Shown in pieces: positions 37,501 to 46,961 of a DNA stretch of 64,000 bases. Made by a program: the position numbers and the translations under genes. Source of the DNA: Vanilla planifolia (Eukaryota > Streptophyta > Magnoliopsida > Asparagales > Orchidaceae); assembly GCA_023846275.1 (NCBI GenBank), contig CM043871.1:34130578-34194577 (forward strand), written 5' to 3'. The notes under the pieces were generated by a model. That model was not told the origin of the DNA. It made no database searches and worked only from the letters and a program-made list of their open reading frames with translations. Position 1 is the stretch's first letter, and each line of letters starts with the position of its first letter.

Positions 37501-39860
37501 TCGTCATTGCACAAGGATCTTCATGTAGCAACATCCTATAGTGAGACAAAACATCTCCTCTAAGATTATAAACCCTCTAGAATCATTGAAGTATAATCTC
37601 ACTGTTGATCCCTTAGTCACCTTCTTATGGCCATGATCCACCATGCATATGTTCTATGAAGCCTTCCTTGATGCCATGTCTTCATCTGCTTCAATACCAT
37701 TTGAGACATCCCTTGAGTCTTCATACTCTCAAAACCTCCCTAGAAAAACCCTAGAAAACTCCTTGAGAAAAACATCAAAATCCCTTTAATACCATCCCAA
37801 AACCCCCTTGAGACTCCCTTCTCCATACAAAAGAAAAACCTAAGTTCCTCTAATATGATCCTTGATCATATAACACTAATGTTGATGACTGAAATCCTTC
37901 TGAATCAAGGTTTCTCGACCTCATTGATAGATCCCCTCCATTAACATACGCCTAACCCAATTCATGGCTTGTACATTATTATGGTGATTCATGCTCCCAT
38001 GTTTGCCTCATCACCCAACTTGTCCAACAGCTCTATTATCCCTAGGCTTCAACTATAGTAGCTTCCTCTCTTGACTTCATCTTTTTTGGCTGGTTCATCA
38101 ATGAGGCTTTTGGTCATTGTCAATCAAAATACACCTTGAAGACAAATTCAAAGACCTATCACACAATGCTCTCAAGCTTCCCCAAATTAAAACTCGCTCA
38201 AACAATAAAAAAAGCAAAATTCCCATATAGTTTGCAAATTAGTAAACTGAATCATCCCCATGCAAGATCTACTATCTAAAACCAGGCGATTTGTTCCCCA
38301 TGAATGGCCAAGAATACTTCTAAAGTGATGCATTGAAAACATAACAAACACATGCAAAAGCAACAATCCACAATGACATACCCTAAAAAGCCATCCCATC
38401 TTAAATACACAAAGATAAATGTAGAAAATAACCACATAATACCACAAAAATACTCAAAATATAACAATCTAAAGCAACACCTCAAAAAAACCAGTCCTAA
38501 GACCAATACCCTCTTGCCTATTAGTCTAATAACAACGAGTCACACAACTCCTTCCACTTCTACAATACATGAAAGACACTCTCTTCTCTTGCCCTCCATA
38601 AAAACATTTTTAGGACAAAGCCTAGCCTTGCTCACCATCTTATCTCATTCAACCCATATTTGACCCAATCATCCTTGGAAAACCTGTTCCATGAGTATTG
38701 TCTGCTCAAGAATCCATGAGACATCCTCATGCACTCCACAAGCCTTCCTTGAGATCTTTTCTTGAGAACTTTTCCCTAAACGTTTTGTATTGCACAAGGA
38801 TCTTTGTTCAGGTACGCCATCTGTTGAGAAAAAAAATCTCCTTATCGAGTATGAACCTTCAAAAACACCTTGAGTCCATCGCTCGAGTACAATCCTCCTA
38901 CAAATCTGTCAAAGACAACATCCTAAAACCATACCCCCCTCATATCTGATTTGTGGGGTCTTCCTTGCAACCTCGTCTTCATATATTGCAACACAATTTG
39001 ACACATTCCTCAAGTTTTCATAATTCTTAAGGCCTCCATCTTGATACTTCTCCAAAACTCCCTCACAAGACACCATCTAAAGCCCTTGGGAACTGCCTTC
39101 CTGAGACCTCAAGTCTCACCACTCTAGATAACAAATTCCAAGATCCTCCAACAAGATTCCAGATCAACGTCCTATATAGTTCGGTGTAATTTACCATATA
39201 AGAAACTTATCTTTTCTTCACTCTCAAAAAGATACTTTGTATAATAGCTCTACCAATTTGCTCAATCAAAAGTGTAAAAACAGAAAGTCGGTAAAAAGAA
39301 AATCTGACACCACAGAACAAAGCACTCACATAATATAACTTTGTGACTGTAAGAAATATTAATGTTGGACTTTACCAATATAAATGGTCTATTCACTAAA
39401 GCTTTTCTTCAGTTTATAAGAATTTTGATTCATACGCAAAATGCTGCATATTGTTCTCCTTATAGTTTTACATAACTGACAATCTGGTTAGCAAGCCATT
39501 TTTTCCATCTTTGTGGGCCTCATATTCAACTGATTCATACCACATAGCAAGATAACAAAATGAAACAAAGCCATAAACTAATTGTGGGATTCATATTTCC
39601 TTTAGAATACTAAACCAGAAGTGAACTTATGTACTAATTGCATGTAGAAGAACCTGATACATATCCAATATGTTCACATTTCACAAAGTCGCAGTAATTC
39701 CCAAAAAAAACATAGAACCAGTTTTCTGCAAGAGACAAATTCATCTGAATGGTAGTTCAATGATTTGATCTTACCTCATCAAAAATCCATTTCAAAACAC
39801 CAGATTCCTGCAAGAGTTGAATATATCTGAATAGTAACCCAATGATATCTTCATGATGTT
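7335..39860 (-). CDS. Insulin-degrading-enzyme-like M16A zinc metalloprotease, internal part of gene
   Basis: Six minus-strand exons join in frame into about 222 residues that align end to end with plant insulin-degrading-enzyme-like proteins (peroxisomal PXM16 in Arabidopsis). These cut short peptides inside a closed chamber made of two similar halves. The exons cover roughly residues 330-550 of a protein usually about 970 long: the end of domain 2, the interdomain linker and the start of domain 3. The HxxEH zinc site (domain 1) and any C-terminal peroxisomal signal lie outside the window. All exons are open and all intron phases match: 0, 0, phase 2, 0, 0, then phase 1 at the last donor. 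Five of six donors are GT, one is GC, and all acceptors are AG. Introns are 6,983, 16,501, 8,156, 126 and 94 bp. I see no sign that the gene is dead. Whether it is expressed cannot be told from sequence. Confidence 0.93.
7619..7714 (-). CDS. Metalloprotease exon: linker LHLPIPNMFIATDL
   Basis: 96 bp, 32 codons, phase 0 both sides. Acceptor cttgtag. The translation is VWTEKAPKEKLHLPIPNMFI then ATDLTIKQVSDK. This is the interdomain linker (family: W...AP...LHLP.PN.FI.TDLSLKD..DK). The donor is AAG|gcaaat, a GC instead of GT. With it the reading frame joins perfectly to VRYPSLLRK in the next exon. Reading through would add residues the family lacks and soon leave the conserved frame. Confidence 0.92.
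7841..7943 (-). CDS. Metalloprotease exon: IFWESKTFEGITDLVEPWYG
   Basis: 103 bp: one base completing the Arg codon plus 34 codons, ending phase 0. The acceptor is atttcag and the donor is CAG|gttgat. The translation begins IFWESKTFEGITDLVEPWYG and goes on TKYSVQKITPSTIQ, which matches the strongly conserved block IFWESK.FEG.TD.VEPWY.T.YS...I...TIQ at the domain 2 / linker border. Fully open. Confidence 0.95.
9370..9600 (+). repeat. Dispersed repeat R1, partial head
   Basis: It has the head words of R1: agaatgggtgaattgtg, then after about 160 bp caagtggttcgatccaaaat. Compare gaagggtgaattatac and ggtagtttgatccaaactcg at 10.1-10.3 kb. The GTAC-rich body does not follow, so this is a truncated copy. 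Confidence 0.5.
10085..12900 (+). repeat. Dispersed repeat R1, forward copy with GTAC-rich body
   Basis: It starts with a conserved head (gaagggtgaattatac ... ggtagtttgatccaaactcg ... atttatcccc), followed at 10,350-10,492 by several diverged units of about 27 bp containing aataaaagcctac. A 2-kb body follows, very rich in the palindrome GTAC and in cgtac/gtacga words, and looks like diverged tandem units of roughly 100 bp. The same order occurs inverted at 19.3-21.0 kb and forward at 28.7-30.6 kb, with a partial head at 9,370-9,600. No protein domain was seen. Class unknown: possibly a non-autonomous element or an LTR. The right limit is approximate. Confidence 0.6.
16100..16203 (-). CDS. Metalloprotease exon: LFPSKDWIVQSTLP
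   Basis: 104 bp; starts phase 0 and ends with AG of an Arg codon completed by the next exon. The acceptor is gagcag after a pyrimidine-rich stretch and the donor is GAG|gtgact. The translation is LFPSKDWIVQSTLPTKFVPS then TIQKMLNELSPHNVR. Family text: Y/FPPKDWLVGSSLP.KF.P..IQ..LDELSP.NVR. The family Gly in WLVGSS is Gln here, a mild change. An alternative acceptor upstream would add residues (LFLQNSEQ) that the family lacks, so the chosen start is preferred. Confidence 0.92.
19300..21005 (-). repeat. Dispersed repeat R1, inverted copy
   Basis: The reverse complement shows the R1 head (aggaaggtgaattgtgtaaa at about 21,000, then tcgtttgatctaaactcaa at about 20,800), then about seven units of 26-28 bp with ttttattaagc on the plus strand (20,570-20,745), then a GTAC/cgta-rich body down to about 19.3 kb. 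The order matches the forward copy at 10.1 kb. The left limit is approximate. Confidence 0.6.
20570..20745. repeat. Minisatellite of 26-28 bp units (ttttattaagc)
   Basis: The phrase ttttattaagc, or a one- to two-base variant, recurs about every 26-28 bp roughly seven times, separated by gtt/gat-rich spacers. It lies inside R1 and its reverse complement is seen at 10,350-10,492. Confidence 0.65.
21010..23269 (-). repeat. LTR-like block, minus orientation, starting TGTAGCATCCC
   Basis: At 23,259-23,269 the plus strand reads gggatgctaca, so the minus strand starts TGTAGCATCCCAAAAG. That is a common start for plant Ty3/gypsy LTRs (5' TG). The block down to about 21.0 kb is non-coding and very AT-rich, as such LTRs are. 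It lies just beyond the integrase end of the minus-strand gypsy fragment at 23.3-24.95 kb, the place of its 3' LTR. However, the expected purine-rich tract next to the LTR start is not visible, so the link is tentative. The other end is not defined. Confidence 0.45.
23300..24950 (-). mobile_element. Decayed Ty3/gypsy fragment (RNase H and integrase)
   Basis: Minus strand, high to low: about 24,660-24,690 reads CDGASMNVNNGIGIILIS (RNase H start, family YVDGAS..GSGAGI.L.S). About 24,420-24,540 gives ARHFIIQSDSKLVVSQFNYT then YILKYIK, the RNase H core with its SDS aspartate kept. About 23,900-23,940 gives LLPTEEITPINAPLP, the stretch just before the integrase core. About 23,800-23,850 gives YFVAFIDDFMK, a stop, then IKAM (family YL.VAIDYFTKWIEA). 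Further integrase text follows towards 23.3 kb but is decayed. Many stops. RT and gag were not recognised to the right, so the 5' half is lost or too decayed. Confidence 0.8.
24961..25790 (+). repeat. Duplicated block of about 190 bp (two copies 640 bp apart)
   Basis: 24,961-25,150 and 25,595-25,790 share an ordered series of words: tatgcaataaa..agag, tatatgtagcctt, gtcatg, agtaactaagggatt, gaataaag, ttgttttaaa and aagtgactaagtattgt. They are diverged but collinear. The blocks are in the same orientation next to the gypsy fragment. They may be an old segmental repeat within it. Confidence 0.6.
28690..30640 (+). repeat. Dispersed repeat R1, forward copy
   Basis: The head at about 28,905 reads aggtcgtttgacccaacc then tatatctacccc, as in the R1 copies at 10.3 and 20.8 kb. 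The body from about 29.46 kb is again full of gtac and cgta words (gtacgata, cgtacttgtac). It contains an internal 191-bp tandem duplication (30,201-30,575). No coding capacity was recognised. Confidence 0.6.
30201..30575 (+). repeat. 191-bp tandem duplication inside R1
   Basis: The phrase ccgagtacatcatagttt begins at 30,201 and again at 30,392. The two units then run in parallel through tgtactcatatgaat, aagctttgtactcata, catacataagtc-like text, atgccttga and taagcataaatac. Differences are mostly substitutions plus a few small indels, so the duplication is younger than the R1 copies themselves. Confidence 0.85.
32705..32791 (-). CDS. Metalloprotease exon: VAICEMGFHYKDK
   Basis: 87 bp, exactly 29 codons, phase 0 at both ends. 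The acceptor is a run of Ts ending tttag and the donor is CAG|gtgagt, both strong. The translation is LVAICEMGFHYKDKVPPINY then VMDIAANMQ. It continues directly from WIFDE of the previous exon; the family text is L.AICE..FHYQDK..PI.YV.D...NM. This is the part of domain 2 that packs against the linker. Nothing is broken in it. Confidence 0.94.
32792..39774 (-). other. 7.0-kb intron of the metalloprotease gene
   Basis: Intron from GAG|gtaaga (39,775) to tttag (32,792). 32.8-35.1 kb is AT-rich with no recognisable feature. 35.1-39.18 kb is the tandem array described separately. 39.2-39.77 kb shows nothing. Confidence 0.85.
35105..39180 (+). repeat. Tandem array, about 2.5 units of 1.55-1.68 kb
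   Basis: Three collinear units start near 35,105, 36,790 and 38,330. Shared landmarks in order are: an AC-rich start (aaacaacaa..catgc), ctctacaatatatgagagaag-type text (35,341; 37,030 degraded; 38,558), cacaaaaacattcacaaaac, caagccatcc..cct, cttcatgcttctcaaaac, aaattctgagatcctct (36,275; near 37,845; 39,150) and tcctcgaccccattgac (36,345; 37,913). The third unit stops after about 0.85 kb. The plus strand is poor in G, a strong strand asymmetry. The small frames inside are low-complexity and not conserved between units, so I do not call genes. Confidence 0.75.
39775..39860 (-). CDS. Metalloprotease exon (first in window): HEDIIGLLFRYIQLLQ
   Basis: 86 bp. The acceptor is a pyrimidine-rich tract ending in gtgccag and the donor is GAG|gtaaga. 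The exon starts with two bases that complete a codon (phase 1 intron before it) and ends in phase 0. The translation reads HHEDIIGLLFRYIQLLQESG then VLKWIFDE. Plant family members have EHVEDI.GLLF.YI.LLQ.SG...WIFDE at this place, at the end of the second M16 domain. The preceding exon (family text LTDAGH) was not found between 39,861 and 64,000, so the intron upstream is at least 24 kb if the gene is intact. Confidence 0.93.
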
Positions 39861-42217
39861 CTGGCACAAATTTTGAAAGAAAGATGAAAAGTGAGCAAGC
39901 GAGTAGTACAGGCAGTGATGCTTAATCATGAAGCAGCTGAAAACTTAAACTTGAAATTGGATGATGTACCAACCATGACCAGCATCAGTAAGCTCAAAGA
40001 TTACAGAGAAGAAAGAATAGTCGTAAGTCGAATCCATTTCACCACAAGACAAACTCATAGCCCAACCTACAATAGAAGAAAATGCATGTAAAGACATTTG
40101 TGTCAATGAACTGCACCATGGAACCAGTATTAACCTGTATGAATTGTGTTAAACATCAACCAAATTACTTGGATGAAAGACAGTAAGGGCATGGATTTGA
40201 AAAGTTAAGACATTAAGGGTGTCTAATCAGGACCGTATAGTGCTCTTTCCAGTAAATAGCTGGGTCTTCAATTTCAAAAAAGTCAGCAATCAAAAGGCAA
40301 TCAAGCACATGCACAAAAGTAAGTACCGAAAATTGCATCCAAAAACATGTGTGCGCAAACTAAAAAGGCAAGTCAAACAACAAATTGGCAAAAGAAGAAG
40401 AGGAAAAAGGTTAACTAAGAACTACAAAATGCCAACACTTCATCTCAGATCCTTGATATCACAAAATATTGCAAATCATTGAGGGATTTAGGAAAGAAAT
40501 TCACACATAGATCCTCCAATCTCCAAGACTGGAACAAAAATAATTCATCTAAAACATCCAATAATTCTGGTTTATAAAATTAAAAGACACCTTTTTGAAG
40601 TGGAAACATTATCAAATACCTAAGAAACCACCCCATGACTACACAACTGTCACATTTTTACTAGAATATCAGCCAAGGCAGACATATAGAAACAACAAAG
40701 AGGTGAAAGGGATGAGGAAAAAAAGTCACCTAAGAAGACCTCCACAGCCCAAAACAACGTATTTTAACTCATTTTTGTTATCACCAAAGATTGCAAGTCT
40801 TTTGAGGGATTTGAAAAAAGAATTCACATAGAACAGCCAATCTCCAAGAATGTTACAGCAAGAACTCATCTAAAACATCTGATACATATGGTTTTTACAA
40901 TGAAAAGACACCTTTTGGAAGTGGAAACTACAGCACTACCAAAGAAATCACCCCATAGCTACACAATTATCATCCTTACACATTAACATGTCAGCCAAAA
41001 CTACATCATCTGGATGGAGTGGCCAATTGAGTGGTCGAACACTCAAGCTGATTAGCTTGGCTGGTGGTCGCTAGGTTGGCCACTTGTGCCAACTTGTCCA
41101 GAGCTATCACAAGGTAAATCTTGTGGCAGTTCAAGTCTGATTTAAGAATTGCTGAAAGGAAAACAACAACCTTCAACACATTCTACATGGTCATACAAAC
41201 ATTGAATAACATATACATGCTCTTTACTGATGGAACAAACATATACAACATGTGATACAACAAAAAGAAACAAATACAATTAAAGTCTATTTATCATGGC
41301 AGTAGATGAATCAGACTGTCACGTTAAACCTCCCCAACATCAAAACTTTGACTCAATAAGTGTCTGCAGGAAACACATTCATAAGAGAATCATTGACATG
41401 CTCCGTTACGGTAGGAACAAATCATTATCTCTGGCAGAATGAAACAGTCCATCATGTGTTGTAATTGAACATGTTTTGGGAATAACAACAAGTGAATCTA
41501 TTAGTTGATGATATCTTGAAAGTGGTATCATGATGAACTCTATCACCAAATAGCAAACTGATACCTAGAACATCTAAAAGTAGATCAACTAATGTCTAGT
41601 CCAAATTGTAATCTTGACATCAACAAAGAAATTTGACGAAGAATCGTCACAAGTGATATCATCCCAAGAGTACACAATAAAAATATCATCTAAAGACAGC
41701 AACTCCTCACGTGTCATGTCAGTAAGTCTGATTAAATCTATCTTTTGCAAGAATAAAAATGGTAATAGGCCCAGATGTGTAGCAAATAATGTAAAGGCAA
41801 CAATGAAAATGGTAGAATTAGTTGGTCAGAAAAAATATGTCAAGAACCTTCAAATAACAGCTAAAAGATGCCTTTTCTAATAACTAAACTTAAATACCCC
41901 AGTTCATGGCAGAATTGGTTTCCTTGTGTTGTTATCAGAGTAAATTCTCTCATCCCTTTCCATCTAGCAGATTTTGCAAGCGAAGCAGTTCCAATAACGT
42001 CTCATCCCAACCCATTCTGTCAAGCAAAATGCTATGATAGGGTTTTGTTAATGCAAGCAGGATTTCAATTGCTTCTTCCTATAGATGTTGAGGATTGCCA
42101 TGTTTAGGATGCAATTGCTCTCTCCCATCCCCTCTCTCTGTCCTCCCCATCATCTGAGGTTTCAAGCCTCCTCCATTGGCTTTCGCAATGTCATGCCCTG
42201 CCTAATCTACAACCTGA
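39861..42217. other. Stretch upstream of the first visible exon, no gene recognised
   Basis: If the metalloprotease gene is intact this is intron. I searched the minus strand for the preceding exon (family text SWPVTPS, YLGHLIGHEGEGSL, LTDAGH) and did not find it. It holds a 320-bp tandem duplication at 40,390-41,000. A minus-strand piece at about 41,970-42,060 reads SILLDRMGWDETLLELLRLQ before a stop, without recognised family. 42,090-42,210 is CT-rich. Confidence 0.6.
40390..41000 (+). repeat. Tandem duplication, unit about 320 bp
   Basis: Words at 40,481 (gagggatttaggaaagaaat), about 40,520 (ccaatctccaaga), about 40,545 (ctcatctaaaacatc-like), 40,588 (acacctttttgaagtggaaa) and about 40,630 (accaccccatgactacacaa) recur in the same order about 320 bp later, at 40,804, about 40,840, 40,866, 40,908 and about 40,950. 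The second unit ends near 41,000. Confidence 0.8.
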
Positions 42218-42251
42218 TTATTTTTTTTATTTTTTTTATTTTTTATTTTTT
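42218..42251 (-). other. A-rich 3' tail of LINE copy A
   Basis: On the plus strand this is a run of T blocks broken by single A residues, so on the element strand it is an A-rich tail with aataaaaa-like units just after the RNase H end. It marks the 3' end of the insertion and supports target-primed insertion. Confidence 0.8.
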
Positions 42252-42298
42252 GATTCAAAAGAAGGCAAAAGCCTTACAAAATGTCCAACAGATGCTCC

Positions 42299-42770
42299 TC
42301 ACAGAGGATTAAACATGAAATCCGACAACAAAAGTTTGAGGGGCTTGGGGAGGAGCACCCCCCACCCCCTAGCAAAATCAAAGCAGCAGGTAGCGTGCAC
42401 AACCCAGTCAGCTGGCGCATTCCCCTCTCTGTAAATGTGTGATAATCTAAGCGCATCTAAGCTCCGCGCGTGCTTGATAGCCTCAACAAAGAAACCTTCC
42501 ACAGGCGGGTGCAAGATGAGCGTGCGCACCACCTGCAGCGCCAACAGCGAATCCGTTTGAATCTCCACTGAGTGATACTGGGAGAGGGTGTCCCTTAACA
42601 AATCAAGAGCCTCAAGCACTGTTTAAATCTCCATAGCTTCGCCCGCCTATGAGACAACTCTTCTTCCAACCACTAGTAAAGGCTTCCTCCTATAGTCCCT
42701 CACCACCAGGCCAAGCCCAGCGATATCCTCCCCAACAGCAGCGTCGCAGTTCACTTTTATCCATCCAGTT
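42299..42770 (-). pseudogene. RNase H domain at the end of LINE copy A ORF2
   Basis: The minus strand reads WIKVNCDAAVGEDIAGLGLV, then GEAMEI, a stop, then TVLEALDLL, then SVEIQTDSLLALQVVR, then IYREGNAPADWVVHAT. The four acidic catalytic positions of RNase H are all visible: Asp in NCDA, Glu in GEAMEI, Asp in QTDS and Asp in PADW. Two TAG stops interrupt it. This is the plant-type (RVT_3) RNase H that some plant L1 lineages acquired; it would remove RNA from the hybrid after first-strand synthesis. Confidence 0.9.
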
Positions 42771-45700
42771 GGGGGGAACCCACATATGGGCTACAAGTAG
42801 TTCAGAGGAGCTGTATGGGTTTCCACTGGACATAGATGGGTACAAGTTGCGATGCTTTGCTGCTGTAATTACCTCAATCTTTATCTTGCGCAAAATAGTG
42901 CAGCAATTGGGCAAGGCATCGTTGTGCCTCTTAGAGTTCCTTCTCTCCCATATGTAGTACATAATGGTAGCTAATGTAGCAGCATGCATCACGCCGTCCC
43001 AGCGTCTCACCCCGTGCAAACCCACGAACTCCTGCAGAAACGGCAGCCCACCACCCGCTCCCTGAGGAAATCCGAGTGCGGCCACGACCTCGCACACCTG
43101 ATGGTCGTCCCAAGCTCCTGCGTGCACGGGCACTCCCATATGACATGCTGCGTAGACTCCTACACATTACACCTCCACGTGCACCCGCTGCACTCAAGCA
43201 GCTTTCTCCGTGCCATCCAAACAATCGTAGGGAAATGATCCCCCACCAAGCGCCACAGGAAGATGTGCACCCTCGACAGCACTCGGTTTCCAAATCCCTC
43301 GAATCTGTTCCGCATCCCTCTTAGTTCTCCTGATGTCATCGTCTGCTTTGCATCTCAAGTGCATGTAAAGCCTCCAGTTATCAACCTTCACAGTCTCCGT
43401 GTGCGACTGAAGCAGAATATCCTGACCCGACATCTGGGCCTAAGGAAGGTGCATCACTCTGTCAAACAGAGGTTCAATAGCCCAAGCACGTATTTTCCCC
43501 TCTTCCCAAACACTAGCTGCAGTAATGCACTCGCCCTCGCTCGTCGGCTATTCCGTGTTCATATTGATAAATGTACGCCAGCAGCAGATAGGAAGGAATC
43601 CAATCCAGTTGTCCTCTACAAAACTAGCCGTCTTTCCATTGCCAATTCTCCACACAAAATTGGTCACAGCGCTCGGCATAGCCTCCAGCACGAGCCTGCA
43701 TGCATGAGAAGCGCCCCGAGGTACTTTAGAAGTGGTATGTGCGACGGTATATTTCCTTCTCATAATCTCCACCCAAAGGCCATCTTCATGGCATAGCAGT
43801 CGCCTGCATTGCTTCATTTGTAGAACACACTGCCAAGTACGTAGGTCTCGTAGCCCGAGGCCACCCACAGGAAGAATAGTGAACCATTTGCGAACTGCTT
43901 GTTCCACACCACAGGAAGTTCCTGATCCTTCTTTCGATCTCATCGATGACCCCCTTCGACACAACACAGTGGCTCAGAACGTAACTCGAGATAGCGTTAA
44001 GGACAGCAGTTACCATTGCAACTCTTCCTGCCAGTGATAAGGGACGAATCCGTCATTTAGCAACATGAGCTTCCATCTTCTGAATCAGGAAGTTGAAGTC
44101 AATATTTTTAAAACGATAGGCCGAGATAGAAACACCAAGATATGTAAGATTCTGGCTCCTCTCCATACTTAGTTTCATCGCGTAGTTTTCATTTTCTTCC
44201 TGTCTATAGCTCTGCTGAAATACACCATAGACTTAGAATAGTTAACACGCAGCCCCGCAACAATCCTGAATTCATTCATGATTCTATGAACCGCGCACGC
44301 GGCCTCGCGTGTTTTAGGCGCATACAGAAGGACGTCATCCGTGTACTACAAATACGAGATCAGCGGCGCATGCTGTCCGCACCAATAACCGAGTAATTTC
44401 CTTATCTCATAGTCATGCACCAGCAAGGAAAGATATTCTATCACAATAGCATACAGGTAAGGCGAGAGAAAGCAACCTTGCCGAAGTCCACGCTGAGCCT
44501 CCACCCAGAGAAGTCGAGCACCATTAAGAAGAAGCCCAAATCTTGGATATGTAATGCAGGCCTCAATCCAGTTGCACCACACAGAAGGGAAACCCATAAG
44601 CTTAAGCATCCTGAGCACAAAGTCCCATTTAACGTTATCATACGCCTGCTTCATGTCGATTTTAACTGCCATGAGCCCAGCTTTGGTGGTGGATGAATGC
44701 ATTCTGGAGGCCATTTCTTGTGCAATGAATATATTATCAGAGATGCAAGGACCAGGAACGAAGGCTCATTGTTCGCGAGATAATAGAAGACATCACCAGT
44801 TTGAGTCTCTCCACTAAAATTCTCGCAACCACTTGTATATGACATTGCAAAGGCTGATAAGCCGAAAGTGTTCTCGTTTGCATGCACCATGCCTCTTGGG
44901 TATCAGGACAATCAGCGTATCCTTCCACTCCTTCAGCATCTTCTTCTCCATAAAGAAAGCGAGAACCACGTGAGTGATGTCACTGCGAGTTATCGCCAGT
45001 AACCCTGGATAAACTCAGCAATGACCCCATCAATACCCGGAGCTTTGTTCCTTCTAATGCCTCTGATAGCTGTAGTGATCTCCTTCTCAATCATCGTACA
45101 AATCATCTGAATAGCTTGATTCTCACTGATGCTAGTGCACGGCACATACGTCAACGGCGGAGGCGCACGCCCAGCACAGCGCCACTTCGCCTCAAAGAAG
45201 GGTGAAAGGATGGCGCATATGCTCTCGAAAGTATTCGCCACCTTACCCTCAGCGTCCTTCAACTAAGCAATGTGGTTTCTGCGTACACGCGCAGTTGCTG
45301 CAGCATGAAAAAAAGAGAATTACGATCCCTTAACTGCGCCCAATGCAACTTAGCTCTTTGTCACCACCAACTTTCCTCGTGAGCACAGCCACGGTAGAAG
45401 GCCAAGATCATGCACCCAAGGCACGAGTTTTCCTCGTCATCCAGCAGCTCACGTGACTCCTTGATCTACAGCTCGTTAATATTGTTCTCCAATTCTGCGT
45501 TGTTGTTAATAATGTTCCCCACTTCGGCTTTGCTCCACTTCCGCAAATCAACCAGAGAACGATGGAACTTAGCCAATAAGTCCTCCATATAATTGCCCCT
45601 CATGCGCCTGCACCAAGCTTGATGCACAACCCCAATTGACTGAGGGAAATCAAGCCAAACACTCTCAAACTGGATCCTCCCCTTGGCCCCCCGAAACTTC

Positions 45701-46395
45701 CCACCACCCAGATCAATTAGCAGAGGGCAGTGGTCAGACCCAAGCCGCCCAGGTGCGTGACGGAACACTCTAGGAACGCATGCAAGCTCGAAGTATTCAT
45801 GAGCACCCTATCAAGCCTCTCTAGGATTTGAGCACCACCTAGCTTCCCATTACACCAGGTGAAGTATTTGTCAATGAACCCTAAGTCCACTAATTGCAGC
45901 TCCTATATGATATCCCCGAATTCCTGCTGCCCTTTGCCAAAAGTGAATTTTTTTCTACCCCGTTTCTCACTTTGCGCCATAACGAGGTTGAAGTCTCCCG
46001 CCACAACGAGAGGATCACCACTGCTGCACTCCTTCCTCACGACATCACAGACCTCCCGCCGCTTATATTGTTCTTTAAGGCCATAAACCACTCAACATTT
46101 TAGCTTAAACGCCTCTCAACATGACCTCAAACACCGCGATATACAGAGAGAAGACAGTGACCTTAATGTCAACCCAGCTCTTCCACAACACAACAATTCC
46201 TACTAATTTCCCTGCCGATGGCTGCACCGCAAAGCTCCACTCTCTTCCAAGTAGCCAATCAGCATCTTTCCTCAAGAAACTTTGAGCTCTTGTCTCCACA
46301 ATAGCTATATCCCCCTCACGTATGAATCTTTGCAGATAGCTCCTAGACTTCTTATCCCAAATACCCCTTATGTTCCAGACAGCAAATCTAATCAT
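42299..46395 (-). pseudogene. LINE copy A ORF2 (endonuclease, RT, zinc-binding, RNase H)
   Basis: The start Met at 46,395 opens MIRFAVWNIRGIWDKKSRSY. The AP-type endonuclease carries VVAGDFNLV at about 46,010 and LGSDHCPLLID at about 45,735, the metal-binding and catalytic motifs. RT: IRRNKAPGIDGV (45,040), KIDMKQAYDNVKWDF (44,650), GLRQGCFLSPYLYA (44,490) and YTDDVLLYA (about 44,330; usual Tyr-Ala-Asp-Asp reads Tyr-Thr-Asp-Asp). Thumb: RPLSLAGRVAM...LNAISSYVLSH (about 44,000). WQCVLQMKQCRRLL lies at 43,810-43,850. Zinc-binding region with ESTQHVIWECPC at about 43,130. RNase H at 42,299-42,770. At least a dozen stops and frameshifts make it inactive. Confidence 0.9.
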
Positions 46396-46961
46396 TTATG
46401 TATGATATGAGGACCCAGTATCGCCGCCATTGCGGTGTAGAACCCCAGTGCAAATGTGCGCACTCGGTAGCGTGCGCCGCTGAGCTAAAGCAGAAAGCCC
46501 ATGCCAGTACAGGCACAGGCACAATCGCACCCACGGGCGCCAGCGATAATCCCGCGCAGATGAGCGCAGGCAGGAGTCCGTGCATGCATAAGCATTATCC
46601 CGGAGAAGCGCACGCTCACCATATATCATAGCATCCTCCACACCATGTGAGTGCCTCCGCACCATCACTTTCGTATGCAACTTCACCCAACCCCCACAGG
46701 ACAACATCGTCACTATCCAAACACCTCAAGTTTCTGCACCCATCGATGCATGTCACACCCATGATAATGCATGTTCGCACCACATCCTTCCACATGCTGA
46801 GCAGTCTCCGCACTCGCTTGAACTCCAATGTATAGTAGTATCGCATGCACACAGCCACAACATTCCACTTCCACCACTGTGAAGCAGAAGACAGCCGCCA
46901 GCCCCAGTATCCACCCAGATAACCCCCACGCCCCACGAACTGCAGCACAAGTGTAGCCCTC

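Noticed and set aside
42690..43139. 149-codon minus-strand frame (MGVPVHAGAWDDHQV...) as a separate gene
   Set aside because: It is part of decayed LINE copy A ORF2 (zinc-binding region and RNase H start, partly in a wrong frame). The same text recurs in B2.
43263..43796. 177-codon plus-strand frame
   Set aside because: Antisense shadow of the LINE copy A ORF2 coding strand. No family resemblance.
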